Assembly (NCBI GenBank): GCA_045647865.1
Contig: JAZRMW010000024.1
Location: 39,217-103,216, forward strand
DNA: 64,000 nucleotides
From: Phocaeicola_A sp045647865
GTDB taxonomy: Bacteria; Bacteroidota; Bacteroidia; Bacteroidales; Bacteroidaceae
Direction of reading: 5' to 3'
Shown here: positions 51,697 to 59,983 of the stretch, piece after piece
Numbering within the stretch: position 1 is the first letter of the stretch
Layout: each line of letters begins with the position of its first letter
The notes under the pieces: generated by a model
The model's input: only the letters and a program-made list of their open reading frames with translations
The model's database searches: none
What the model was told of the DNA's origin: nothing
Translations under genes and position numbers: made by a program

Positions 51697-53640
51697 TTAT
51701 AGTTTTATAATAGTTACTGAATAAGGGGGCAATTTTTGGGTGAAGATTTTTTTCACCTTCATTGTAGCAGAAGTCTTCTGAATACTTTGTGGATTCTCCG
51801 GAGTATTGCGTGCGCCACGCTCTCCAGACAACACTTCAATTGTAGCTTTGTAACTACGCGGACGCAGAGGAGCTAAATTAATAGTTCTTGTCAACTCCTG
51901 GTCTGTGGTATTCACCATTTTAAGGTAGATTTTCCGAGTTTTGTCATCTGTCACACACGAAGTTGCATCAGCCTCGTTTCCATTTTCATCACAGATAATT
52001 CCCGACCATACACGATTACCTTTATGGGTAGCATATAGTTGCTGAATGTCGTAGTTCAAACTAGGATACACAGTCTTGTTATCAAAATAAATAAGGTCTG
52101 GTCTCCATTGGATATGTTGCATATGGGCCAACAGAGGGGCATACGAAGCCATCACTACAACATCTCCATTTCTCTCTAAATGACAAAGATAGGCAGCTTC
52201 GCAAATGGCATTCCACCAATTATTACCCTTGGTTGCCCATTCACCCAAATAAACTTTGGGACCTGTACGCGGATAACTGTCATAGCGATGTAGATTGGCC
52301 AACAGCCACTCTGGATTGACATAGTAGTGTTCGTCCACAGCCCACACATCGGCTTTGCGAGCCAATTTCCATCCTTTATCAAAATCTTCACCCGAATGAA
52401 AAGGACCAGAAGTACCTATCAAATGTATGTCAGGGCAACGTTTCTTCAGTTCATCAATCATATAACAGAAACGTTCAGAGAATTCGGGAGTCATGCGGTC
52501 TTCGTTTCCAATACCAAGATATTTGAGTCCGAAGGGTTCGGCATGTCCAGCCTCAGTTCTTTTCTTTCCCCATACGGTGGTGGTGTCTCCGTTGCAATAT
52601 TCTACCAAATCTACAATGTCTTGCAGGTAGTCATCCATCTCTTCTGTGAGAACCACCTCTTGACCGTCTCCACCGCGTCTGGCAGAATTTTGGCAACTTA
52701 CTCCTGCCGCCACAACGGGTAACGGAGCAGCCCCCAAGTCTTCACAAAATTGGAAATACTCATGGTAGCCCAATCCACGGCTTTGACGATAACGCCAAAT
52801 GTTAGGTTGTTCTAATCGTTGTTCCACTGGACCAATTGTTTCTTTCCATCGATAAATGTTATCCAGTCCGTCTCCATGCGCCAAGCAACCTCCAGGGAAA
52901 CGAACAAATCCAGGTTGCAATCCTTCAATACATTCGGCCAAATCTTTGCGCAATCCATTGGGACGGTTTTTGTAGGTATTCGCCGGAAACAGAGAAATCA
53001 TATCCACATCATAAGTTCCCTCTTGAGTGAAAAGTAATTCTACGCATGCATTGTCGCTCGATTGTGAACAAAGAAGTGTACAGCTATACTTTTCCCAAGA
53101 ATTCTGATGGATCTGCATACTTTGTTCAGCCAAAATCTCACCTTTTTCTGTCAGTCTCACTTTTAATGTCCCAACTTGTTCCGCGCGAACAAACACTGAG
53201 AAATCATAATATTCTCCTTCTTTTAAACAAATACCATTATAGCCAGAATTACGTAATCCTGCGCCATCTTCTCCTTCAGTCAACACTTTCAAACGGACGT
53301 AGTGAGGATTGTTTGGATGCAACGGAAGAGCAGTCTCCACAGAAATGCGACCAATAGAATTGACGGTACGAAAAAAGTCCCAAGCAGTAAAACTGTTCCA
53401 TCCTCCGTTTGGTGTATTCTTTGCATCATAAACATCTGAAGGAGTGTACTCAAAAGAACGGTTTTGAATCAGTTCCCCATACAAGCCTCCATCGGCAGCA
53501 TAATTGAGATCCTCAAAAAATGCTCCGACAAGTATCGGACTGATCTCTTTAGACGACACTTTTGTTTGTGCACTCAAAGCAGCAACTGACATCAGAATCA
53601 GGCAACATAACAATAGAAGTGTTTTTCGCTTTTGTCTCAT
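51697..53640 (-). CDS. GH51 alpha-L-arabinofuranosidase
   Basis: This 647-residue protein has a signal peptide (ALSAQ) and a GH51 architecture: an opening GAFFEDLNYAADGGLYGELIQNRSFE, a carbohydrate-binding-like insert (about 95-215), and a (beta/alpha)8 barrel with RFPGGCLAHGD, acid/base Glu in YLGIGNED and nucleophile Glu in KVYLGEWA. A C-terminal beta-sandwich (KIYLKMVNTTDQELTRTINLAPL) closes it. GH51 releases terminal arabinofuranose from arabinan and arabinosylated polymers. It is the first gene of the minus-strand operon and diverges from the sensor/AraC regulator, which probably controls it. A -7 motif TATATTTG lies at 53697-53704. Confidence 0.93.
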   Translation of the reverse strand: MRQKRKTLLLLCCLILMSVAALSAQTKVSSKEISPILVGAFFEDLNYAADGGLYGELIQNRSFEYTPSDVYDAKNTPNGGWNSFTAWDFFRTVNSIGRISVETALPLHPNNPHYVRLKVLTEGEDGAGLRNSGYNGICLKEGEYYDFSVFVRAEQVGTLKVRLTEKGEILAEQSMQIHQNSWEKYSCTLLCSQSSDNACVELLFTQEGTYDVDMISLFPANTYKNRPNGLRKDLAECIEGLQPGFVRFPGGCLAHGDGLDNIYRWKETIGPVEQRLEQPNIWRYRQSRGLGYHEYFQFCEDLGAAPLPVVAAGVSCQNSARRGGDGQEVVLTEEMDDYLQDIVDLVEYCNGDTTTVWGKKRTEAGHAEPFGLKYLGIGNEDRMTPEFSERFCYMIDELKKRCPDIHLIGTSGPFHSGEDFDKGWKLARKADVWAVDEHYYVNPEWLLANLHRYDSYPRTGPKVYLGEWATKGNNWWNAICEAAYLCHLERNGDVVVMASYAPLLAHMQHIQWRPDLIYFDNKTVYPSLNYDIQQLYATHKGNRVWSGIICDENGNEADATSCVTDDKTRKIYLKMVNTTDQELTRTINLAPLRPRSYKATIEVLSGERGARNTPENPQSIQKTSATMKVKKIFTQKLPPYSVTIIKL

Positions 53641-53696
53641 TACTTTTCCTTGTAAATTATTAAATTATAAATATTATTATATACTAATTGATATTG

Positions 53697-53785
53697 CAAA
53701 TATAAAATTAATCAATGAGAACAAATCAAAAAAAACGTCTCAAACCATATGAAACAGTTGTAAAAGACGAAAAAAAACAATTGTG
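53697..53785. promoter_or_regulatory. divergent control region of the GH51 operon
   Basis: A minus-strand -7 motif TATATTTG (53704-53697) serves the GH51 operon, with no well-spaced -33. Upstream of it lie two near-palindromes ACAGTTGT (53754-53761) and ACAATTGT (53777-53784), 23 bp apart. They are candidate sites for the divergently encoded AraC-domain regulator. Confidence 0.4.
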
Positions 53786-53861
53786 ACGGTTTATTTTAGA
53801 CATTTATATCACTTGATACCTGTTATTTTTCGTAAATTTGCCTGCAGAAAACATTTTCGAC

Positions 53862-56228
53862 ATGAAAAAACTGACAATTATATTACTCCTTTTGTGTCCA
53901 ATAGGACTACTTGCTCAGAAACAGTTCAAAAGGCTGACCGTTGCAGACGGATTACTGAACAATCAAATCTGCCAGCTGGTAGAGTTACCTAATGGACAAA
54001 TAATAGTAGGTACAGAAGGAATGTTCAATCTGTACAATGGTTATGAATTTATTCCCCAAGAATGCAATTTAGACAGTTTGTATTCATTACCAGCTTTTGG
54101 ATATCACAGCTATTTGTGGCAAGGAGACAGCATTCTTTGGTTGAAAGACTTCTATAGATTATATCTGTATGATGCTAGAATTCGAAGTTTCCGTTATGAT
54201 TATAGACATCGAATTACAGACAAACAGATACAACACTTCATAAATGAACGTGGTGATTCATTGACAAAAACGATTATCATGCGTTTGGATGACAAGAGGC
54301 CATTGTTAGATTCATTGACTAACGGGACCTCTCTGCAAGGACAATGGTTGACGGCCTACTTGCATGACAGACAAGGAGGACAATGGTTCGGGATGCAAAA
54401 TGCCGGCATTCTTTATTTACCACCTAAGCAACCCGCTACTATTTTTTCAGAGACCTTTCCAAATGAAAACATACGGTGCCTGCAACCCTTGGATGATATT
54501 TTTTGTCTGATAGGGACAACTGCAGGTATATACATCTATGATACTCATAAACAGAGTACGGTTAAGACACTTATCAAAGGAGACATGGGATGTACAGATA
54601 TGTCGAAAGATAAACAGGGACGTATATGGATTAGCAGCAAAATGGGACTCTTTTGCTATAATGCCGGAGAAATGAAATGTTACAACACTGCCAATGTAAA
54701 GGGAATGGTGCACCACCACATTCGTTTTGCAGAACCTCTAAATGACGGACGTCTATTGGTGTGTAATTTATTACACCATTTGGGATATTTCTATCCCGAA
54801 GAGCATCGGTTTGAACTACTGAACGACAAGTTAACCCAGCTACAGCAGTACCGCACCATGATTGCTGCAAGTCCCACATCATCAGAGAATGAAATTGTCG
54901 TATGCACTCAAAATGGCATATTCCTTTTGGACATTAGTTGCGACAATGTTTCGGAGTATATCCCCATGAGCCACATGTCACAATATTCCCAAAAACACAA
55001 TTGCATTCTGCGAGATTCCCACAAACGGCTGTGGATAGGAACGGAAAATGGATTACTGCTGGCAAACGGTGAAAAAACCATCCGACTGACAAAGGAAGAC
55101 GGTCTGTCCAACACCTGTATTCGAAGTATCGTAGAAGACAACGACGGAAATCTGTGGGTAGGTACATCATACGGTATCAACCGCATCAAAGTAGGTTCAC
55201 AGGGCGACATTCACATTCTGGCACTTCGAGAGGCTGAGGGAGTGCCAGCGCATGAGTTAGTCGAACGGGGAGCCATCATAATGCCCGATGGAAAAGCCTA
55301 TTTTGCAAGCATGGGAGGCATCGTTTCGTTTCAGACAGAGGAGTTCGAAACCTGTTCATCGTTGTTGCCCGTAGTGTTGGTCGGACTGGAAATTTGCGGA
55401 GAAAGCATGTCAGCCGACACTCTTCCCTTACGGTTAACATATCGTGAAAACGACATCACCATCCAATTTTCATCCCTCAATTATGCCACAACAGGACAGA
55501 CACGTTATAGATACCGCCTTACAGGAATTGACGAAAATTGGTTTTACGACCACACAGGAAAAGGTATCGTCTCTGTAACCTATCATTCCTTAATGCCAGG
55601 AGCCTATATTTTCGAAGCCCAATCAGCTATTGGCGATGGCAATTGGGGACCTATTGTCAGCAAAGTATTCACTATCATTCCGCCATGGTGGCAGTCTTGG
55701 TGGGCTAAAAGTCTCTACATCCTACTATCTTTCAGCTGTGTCATCCTACTCATTCATTTCTATTTGAAGCGTCGCAAGGTTAAACTCGAGCGCGATAACG
55801 AGGAAAAGGTAAACCGTCTTTTTGAAATTCGTAGCGAAGCACGTCATCGATTTGCCCACTCAGTAAATATCGAACCAGGAAAGATTACAGCAAACAAAGA
55901 AGAAGAAGACCTCGTACAACATCTGCTAAATGCCATTGAGCAGAACATGGATAATACCGACTACACCGTGGATCAGTTAGCTAAAGACATCGGAATGAGC
56001 CGTGCTAATCTCTATAAGAAGATGCAAACAATGCTTGGCATTACCCCTAACGAGTTCCTTCGTAATGTACGTCTGAAGCATGCAGCCCACCTCCTGACAC
56101 GTTCAGAATACTCCGTCAGTCAGGTTTCCTTGATGGTCGGATTTCTTACTCCCCGCTATTTCAGCCAATGTTTCAAAAAGATGTTTGGAGTCTTGCCCAG
56201 CGAATATGGCGGACGAACATCAGGATAA
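53862..56228 (+). CDS. membrane-anchored sensor/AraC regulator lacking kinase and receiver domains
   Basis: The ATG at 53862 gives 788 residues; an upstream TTG (53838) overlaps the -7 motif TAAATTTG (53833-53840) and was rejected. After a signal peptide, two-component-regulator propeller repeats (for example RLWIGTENGLLL, NLWVGTSYGINRI) fill about 20-490, followed by a Y_Y_Y domain (about 520-610, RYRYRLTGIDENW). A single membrane helix (SLYILLSFSCVILLIHFYL) lies near 630. Only about 55 residues separate it from the AraC domain, whose lead-in (VNIEPGKITANKEEEDLVQHLLNAIEQNMDN) is the usual hybrid two-component (HTCS) linker. The HTH (GMSRANLYKKMQTMLGITPNEFLRNVRLKHAAHLL) is complete. HisKA, HATPase and REC domains are absent. 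It probably senses oligosaccharide and directly controls the divergent GH51 operon. Confidence 0.88.
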   Translation: MKKLTIILLLLCPIGLLAQKQFKRLTVADGLLNNQICQLVELPNGQIIVGTEGMFNLYNGYEFIPQECNLDSLYSLPAFGYHSYLWQGDSILWLKDFYRLYLYDARIRSFRYDYRHRITDKQIQHFINERGDSLTKTIIMRLDDKRPLLDSLTNGTSLQGQWLTAYLHDRQGGQWFGMQNAGILYLPPKQPATIFSETFPNENIRCLQPLDDIFCLIGTTAGIYIYDTHKQSTVKTLIKGDMGCTDMSKDKQGRIWISSKMGLFCYNAGEMKCYNTANVKGMVHHHIRFAEPLNDGRLLVCNLLHHLGYFYPEEHRFELLNDKLTQLQQYRTMIAASPTSSENEIVVCTQNGIFLLDISCDNVSEYIPMSHMSQYSQKHNCILRDSHKRLWIGTENGLLLANGEKTIRLTKEDGLSNTCIRSIVEDNDGNLWVGTSYGINRIKVGSQGDIHILALREAEGVPAHELVERGAIIMPDGKAYFASMGGIVSFQTEEFETCSSLLPVVLVGLEICGESMSADTLPLRLTYRENDITIQFSSLNYATTGQTRYRYRLTGIDENWFYDHTGKGIVSVTYHSLMPGAYIFEAQSAIGDGNWGPIVSKVFTIIPPWWQSWWAKSLYILLSFSCVILLIHFYLKRRKVKLERDNEEKVNRLFEIRSEARHRFAHSVNIEPGKITANKEEEDLVQHLLNAIEQNMDNTDYTVDQLAKDIGMSRANLYKKMQTMLGITPNEFLRNVRLKHAAHLLTRSEYSVSQVSLMVGFLTPRYFSQCFKKMFGVLPSEYGGRTSG

Positions 56229-56290
56229 AATCTTGCAATATCAGATTCATATTATCGGACACCAATAATAATAAAATAATGTCGTTAGTG

Positions 56291-56319
56291 CCTTGCATCG
56301 ATGCAACATCGATGCAAGG
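56291..56319. terminator. hairpin after the regulator gene
   Basis: CCTTGCATCGATG / CATCGATGCAAGG forms a perfect 13-bp stem with a CAA loop, followed by TCGTTTCTCTT. It is the likely terminator of the regulator gene. Otherwise the gap 56229-56445 has only a -7 motif TAATTTTG (56405-56412) for the next gene. Confidence 0.65.
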
Positions 56320-56445
56320 TCGTTTCTCTTACATTTGCTTCGTTTCCCTATCTCTTACCTAAAGAAAACAGCCGTTCCCTATCGGCAGTATCAATATTTA
56401 TGACTAATTTTGCAGCCGTAAAAAAACGACTAAGAAGATTGACCC

Positions 56446-57300
56446 ATGAATACGATTTGGATAGTGATGCCGATTCTTATTGTGCTGATGTTCCTGCTGG
56501 GGACAGAGCTCAACAAGGAGGCTTTTGTAAATGTCACACGTAATCCCAAGGCTGTCCTGCTTGGTATGACCGGACAACTTGTCCTGCTACCCGCCATAGC
56601 TTTTGCCCTTGCATGGCTGTTGGATATACCAGCGGTCTATTTCATGGGATTGGTTCTGATTGCCTGCTGCCCTGGAGGAAGTTCGTCGAATGTTTTTTCC
56701 ATGCTGGCCAAGGGCGATGTGGCCCTGTCGGTGACACTCACGGCCGTGAGCAGCATCGTGACGCTCTTCACGCTTCCTGTCATTATGGAATTGACTTCGC
56801 ACATCGTTTCACACAATGCGGGAATATCCATTGAACTGCCTGTGGGAAAATTGTTGGTGCAGAACATCGTCCTGCTGTTTGTCCCCCTGATGTCCGGATG
56901 GTTTTTCCGACGTTGGAAGCCTATACTGGCAAGCAAAGTGAGCAAGGTACTCAACAAATTGGCTTTTCCTGCACTGATGACGCTTGCCCTACTGTTTTTC
57001 CTGCAATATACCCAAGAGATTACCGACAATTTCCGCTTGATAGGCATGGCATGCGGACTGCTCATATTAGCAAGTATGGCCTGTAGCTCGCTGCTCTCAC
57101 GGATAGGAAGACTGACCCAAGCAGCACGCCGTACCATCGTCATTGAGGTGGGTATGCAGAATGCGGCGCAAGCCATCGCCATCGCCACCTCTCCATTCAT
57201 TTTCAACAGTGGAGAAATGGCAATTCCTGCAATCATCTATGCCTTGCTGATGAACGTGATATTGCTACTTTATATATTAAAAATCAAATATTCGAGTTGA
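56446..57300 (+). CDS. bile acid:sodium symporter (BASS) family transporter
   Basis: This 284-residue integral membrane protein has about nine or ten hydrophobic segments. It shows the BASS signatures CCPGGSSSNVFSMLAKGDVALSVTLTAVSS and EVGMQNAAQAIAIA. Members co-transport sodium with organic anions such as bile acids, pantothenate or keto acids. The substrate here cannot be told from sequence. The -7 element at 56405-56412 lies 34 bp before the ATG. The menG-menA genes follow after a palindromic gap. Confidence 0.9.
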   Translation: MNTIWIVMPILIVLMFLLGTELNKEAFVNVTRNPKAVLLGMTGQLVLLPAIAFALAWLLDIPAVYFMGLVLIACCPGGSSSNVFSMLAKGDVALSVTLTAVSSIVTLFTLPVIMELTSHIVSHNAGISIELPVGKLLVQNIVLLFVPLMSGWFFRRWKPILASKVSKVLNKLAFPALMTLALLFFLQYTQEITDNFRLIGMACGLLILASMACSSLLSRIGRLTQAARRTIVIEVGMQNAAQAIAIATSPFIFNSGEMAIPAIIYALLMNVILLLYILKIKYSS

Positions 57301-57377
57301 TAAGTTGACAAGTTAACAGAAGAACTTGACAAGGAATAGTGCCGCATGGCCCTCGTCAACTTGTCAACTCGTCAACT
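57295..57377. repeat. 20-bp inverted repeat between BASS gene and menG
   Basis: AGTTGATAAGTTGACAAGTT (57295-57314, overlapping the BASS stop) pairs with AACTTGTCAACTCGTCAACT (57358-57377) with two adjacent mismatches. Both arms are built from AGTTGAC-type units. The right arm ends 11 bp before the menG ATG, so it could act as terminator or attenuator. Confidence 0.6.
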
Positions 57378-57388
57378 AAAATAAACAT

Positions 57389-58084
57389 ATGGCAAAGAAA
57401 GAGAAGATAAAGAGCATGTTTGATAACATCGCTCCCGACTATGACAAACTGAACCACATCATGTCGTTGAACATCGACAAAGGATGGCGTCGGAAAGCTG
57501 TACGCGAGATAGCAGATACCGACAAGCCTCTCTCGGTGCTCGACGTGGCTTGTGGCACAGGCGATTTCACCATCGAGATTGCACGCAAAGTGGCTCGTGG
57601 AAGCCAGATTACAGGCATCGACCTGTCAGAAGGAATGATGAAGGTAGGCCGCGAAAAGATTGCTGCAGCCCAAGTGGATGCCACGTTGGAATATGGCGAT
57701 TGCGAAGCCCTGACGTATGCCGACGACTCCTTCGACCGCATATCCGTAGGTTTCGGTGTGCGCAATTTCGAACATCTGAGTGTCGGACTCAAGGAGATGT
57801 GCCGCGTGTTGAAACCCGGCGGTAAACTGGTCATCCTCGAATTGTCCGTCCCCTCCAATCCCATTATCCGTTGGTGCTACAAACTCTATTTTCTCCACAT
57901 CCTGCCGACCATTGGCGGTATGGTGTCAGGCAATCGGGGAGCTTACAAGTACCTACCCGCATCGGTGCTTCACTTCCCCGCGCCCGACAAGTTCATCCCG
58001 ATGATGCACGAAGCCGGATTCAGCGAAGTAAGGCACAAGGCTCTCACCTTCGGTATTTGCCGGATGTATGTTGGAATTAAGTAA
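57389..58084 (+). CDS. menG (ubiE): demethylmenaquinone methyltransferase
   Basis: This 231-residue SAM methyltransferase has the UbiE/MenG opening MFDNIAPDYDKLNHIMSLNIDKGWR, SAM-binding VLDVACGTGDFTIEIA, the segment GFGVRNFEHLSVGLKEMCRVLKPGGKLVILELS and a late FGICRMYVG. It makes the last methylation in menaquinone synthesis. The menA start lies 5 bp after its stop, so the two are translated from one transcript. Confidence 0.95.
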   Translation: MAKKEKIKSMFDNIAPDYDKLNHIMSLNIDKGWRRKAVREIADTDKPLSVLDVACGTGDFTIEIARKVARGSQITGIDLSEGMMKVGREKIAAAQVDATLEYGDCEALTYADDSFDRISVGFGVRNFEHLSVGLKEMCRVLKPGGKLVILELSVPSNPIIRWCYKLYFLHILPTIGGMVSGNRGAYKYLPASVLHFPAPDKFIPMMHEAGFSEVRHKALTFGICRMYVGIK

Positions 58085-58089
58085 CCGTT

Positions 58090-58965
58090 ATGATCAAAAG
58101 CTGGATTGAGGCCATGCGCCTTCGTACACTTCCCGTCAGTATGGCGGGCGTTCTTGCCGGATGTGGCTGTGCCCTGTGGCAGGACGGTTTCTCTATCGTA
58201 CCCGCACTGCTTTGCTTGCTGTTTGCCCTGTCGGCACAGATAGCCTCTAACTTCGGCAATGAATATTACGACTACAAGAATGGAATGGACCGCAAAGGAC
58301 GCGAAGGTTTCCGACGCGGAGTAACCGAAGGCGACATTACTCCGCAGGCCATGAAGCGTGCCACCTTTGCCATGCTGGCCATAGCGGCAATCATCGGTTG
58401 TTCATTGCTGCTGTATGGCGGTCTGTGGCTCATCCCTATCGGTGTTGCAATCTTGTTATTTGCCTTGGCTTATAGCACCGGCCCTTACCCGCTTTCACAT
58501 CACGGGTTAGGCGATGTCACGGTGGTTGCCTTCTTCGGAATCGTCCCCGTCACGTTCACCTGTTACCTCCAGACGGGGGCATGGAAGGAATTGCCCGTAC
58601 TGCTCACCACCTCTGTCGCCATCGGCCTTCTGGCCGCCAATGTACTCATCGTAAACAATTACCGCGATATGGAAGACGATAAAGCTGTAGGAAAACACAC
58701 GACGGTCGTACTTTTCGGTCGCAAGGTTATGGGCTATGTTTATCTGCTTTTAGGCATCGTAGCCATGGCCATCATGTCACCTTTGTGGATGCAATTGCCT
58801 TTATGGAATCTTTTTGTTCCCTTGATTTACTTAGCGCTACACATTGCTACTTGGCGTAAACTTATCCATAGCCGAGGTGTTGTACTCAACCCTCTGTTGG
58901 GGCGGACGGCTATCAATCTGCTCGTTTTCACCCTTCTGTTGCTGGTAGTATTGGCGATGAATTGA
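58090..58965 (+). CDS. menA: 1,4-dihydroxy-2-naphthoate polyprenyltransferase
   Basis: This 291-residue UbiA-family membrane protein has about eight or nine membrane segments. The first Asp-rich motif is NFGNEYYDYKNGMD and the second is NNYRDMEDDKAVGKHT, which bind the Mg-diphosphate of the prenyl donor. It prenylates DHNA to demethylmenaquinone, the step before MenG, encoded immediately upstream. Menaquinone supports anaerobic fumarate respiration in Bacteroides. Confidence 0.95.
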   Translation: MIKSWIEAMRLRTLPVSMAGVLAGCGCALWQDGFSIVPALLCLLFALSAQIASNFGNEYYDYKNGMDRKGREGFRRGVTEGDITPQAMKRATFAMLAIAAIIGCSLLLYGGLWLIPIGVAILLFALAYSTGPYPLSHHGLGDVTVVAFFGIVPVTFTCYLQTGAWKELPVLLTTSVAIGLLAANVLIVNNYRDMEDDKAVGKHTTVVLFGRKVMGYVYLLLGIVAMAIMSPLWMQLPLWNLFVPLIYLALHIATWRKLIHSRGVVLNPLLGRTAINLLVFTLLLLVVLAMN

Positions 58966-59110
58966 TTCTTTTTTACGATATTCAGATGTATTCAACAATC
59001 ATTGTACTGGTAGAATACGTGAATGAGTTTACTTCATCCCAAGGCTAAGGTTAGCACGACCCAAGGAATAACAGGGACTATAAGCACAAAAAAGAAGCCA
59101 TTCCAATTTA

Positions 59111-59193
59111 TTAGGCGCGGATTACACGGATTAACGCGGATATATATTCTTTTTTATACCCAAACGATTATAATTTACGCGAAATCCGCGCCT
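59111..59193. repeat. MITE-like palindromic repeat, copy 3
   Basis: The left arm TTAGGCGCGGATTACACGGA plus TTAACGCGGAT (59111-59141) pairs in part with the right arm (59175-59193, ending CGCGCCTATA). The centre ATACC...GATTATAATTTA resembles copy 1 in the same orientation. It lies between the convergent menA and DUF554 genes. The rest of 58966-59261 holds no gene. Confidence 0.82.
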
Positions 59194-59261
59194 ATATTTA
59201 TTATTTCTCAAAATTGTTTATCAGTCGTTTATCCAAAGAATACAACCATCCAAAACAACAT

Positions 59262-59951
59262 TTACATCAAACTCCTTACAAGAAACCACAGCACGGGTAC
59301 AAGCAATGCGGGGAGCAAGTTCAGTGTCTTGCAATCTTTCAGTTTGAGCAAAGAGAGTCCCGAGGCGACAATCATCAGTCCGCCGACGATGAGCAATTCT
59401 GCCATGAGTGCATCACTGACGGCTGTGCTCGACAGCTTTGCCACCAAGTAGAACATGCCCTGCCAACAGAAGAGCACGGGTGCTGCCAGTATCATCCAGA
59501 TGCCGTAGGTACTGGCAAAGACGGTGGAGGTCACCAGATCAAGCGTGGCATTGGTATAAAGGAAGGTATTGTCGCCCTTCAGCGCACTTATCACCGGCCC
59601 AAGCATGGCCAACGGGCCGATGCAGTAGAGCAGGATGGCGGTAGAGAGGCCGTCAGCCAAGTTGGTATTCTTGTTACCCTTCGAGCGCTTGTTTATCAGG
59701 GCAACAAACCGTCCGTCGAGGTCCAAGGCCGTACCTACCACACTTCCGATGGCTATCGACACGATAAAGAGCACAGGGTATTCACTCTTTCCGAAATTGC
59801 TTATCACCGCATTGAGGCCGATACCCAAGCAGGCCAGCCCCAATCCAGTGTATAGCGTATCCTTATACTTCTCCTTTATTCCCCTGTTCATCACAGCACC
59901 CACGATGCTGCCCACGATTATCGTGCAAGTGTTTACTATCGTTCCTATCAT
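59262..59951 (-). CDS. DUF554 membrane protein
   Basis: This 229-residue protein has about seven hydrophobic segments and fits DUF554 (YdfK-like): GTIVNTCTIIVGSIVGAVMNRGI, GLGLACLGIGLNAV, a central GNKNTNLADGLSTAILLYCIGPLAMLGPVISALKGD and the closing LLPALLVPVLW. The family is a predicted inner-membrane transporter or channel with no established substrate. The GH43-like gene ends 32 bp upstream on the same strand, so read-through is possible. Confidence 0.88.
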   Translation of the reverse strand: MIGTIVNTCTIIVGSIVGAVMNRGIKEKYKDTLYTGLGLACLGIGLNAVISNFGKSEYPVLFIVSIAIGSVVGTALDLDGRFVALINKRSKGNKNTNLADGLSTAILLYCIGPLAMLGPVISALKGDNTFLYTNATLDLVTSTVFASTYGIWMILAAPVLFCWQGMFYLVAKLSSTAVSDALMAELLIVGGLMIVASGLSLLKLKDCKTLNLLPALLVPVLWFLVRSLM

Positions 59952-59983
59952 CCTCGTTCAACAGTTTTGGGGTTACCAACACG

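Noticed and set aside
41952..53640. classical polysaccharide utilization locus with SusC/SusD
   Set aside because: No TonB-dependent receptor or SusD-like gene occurs anywhere in the window.
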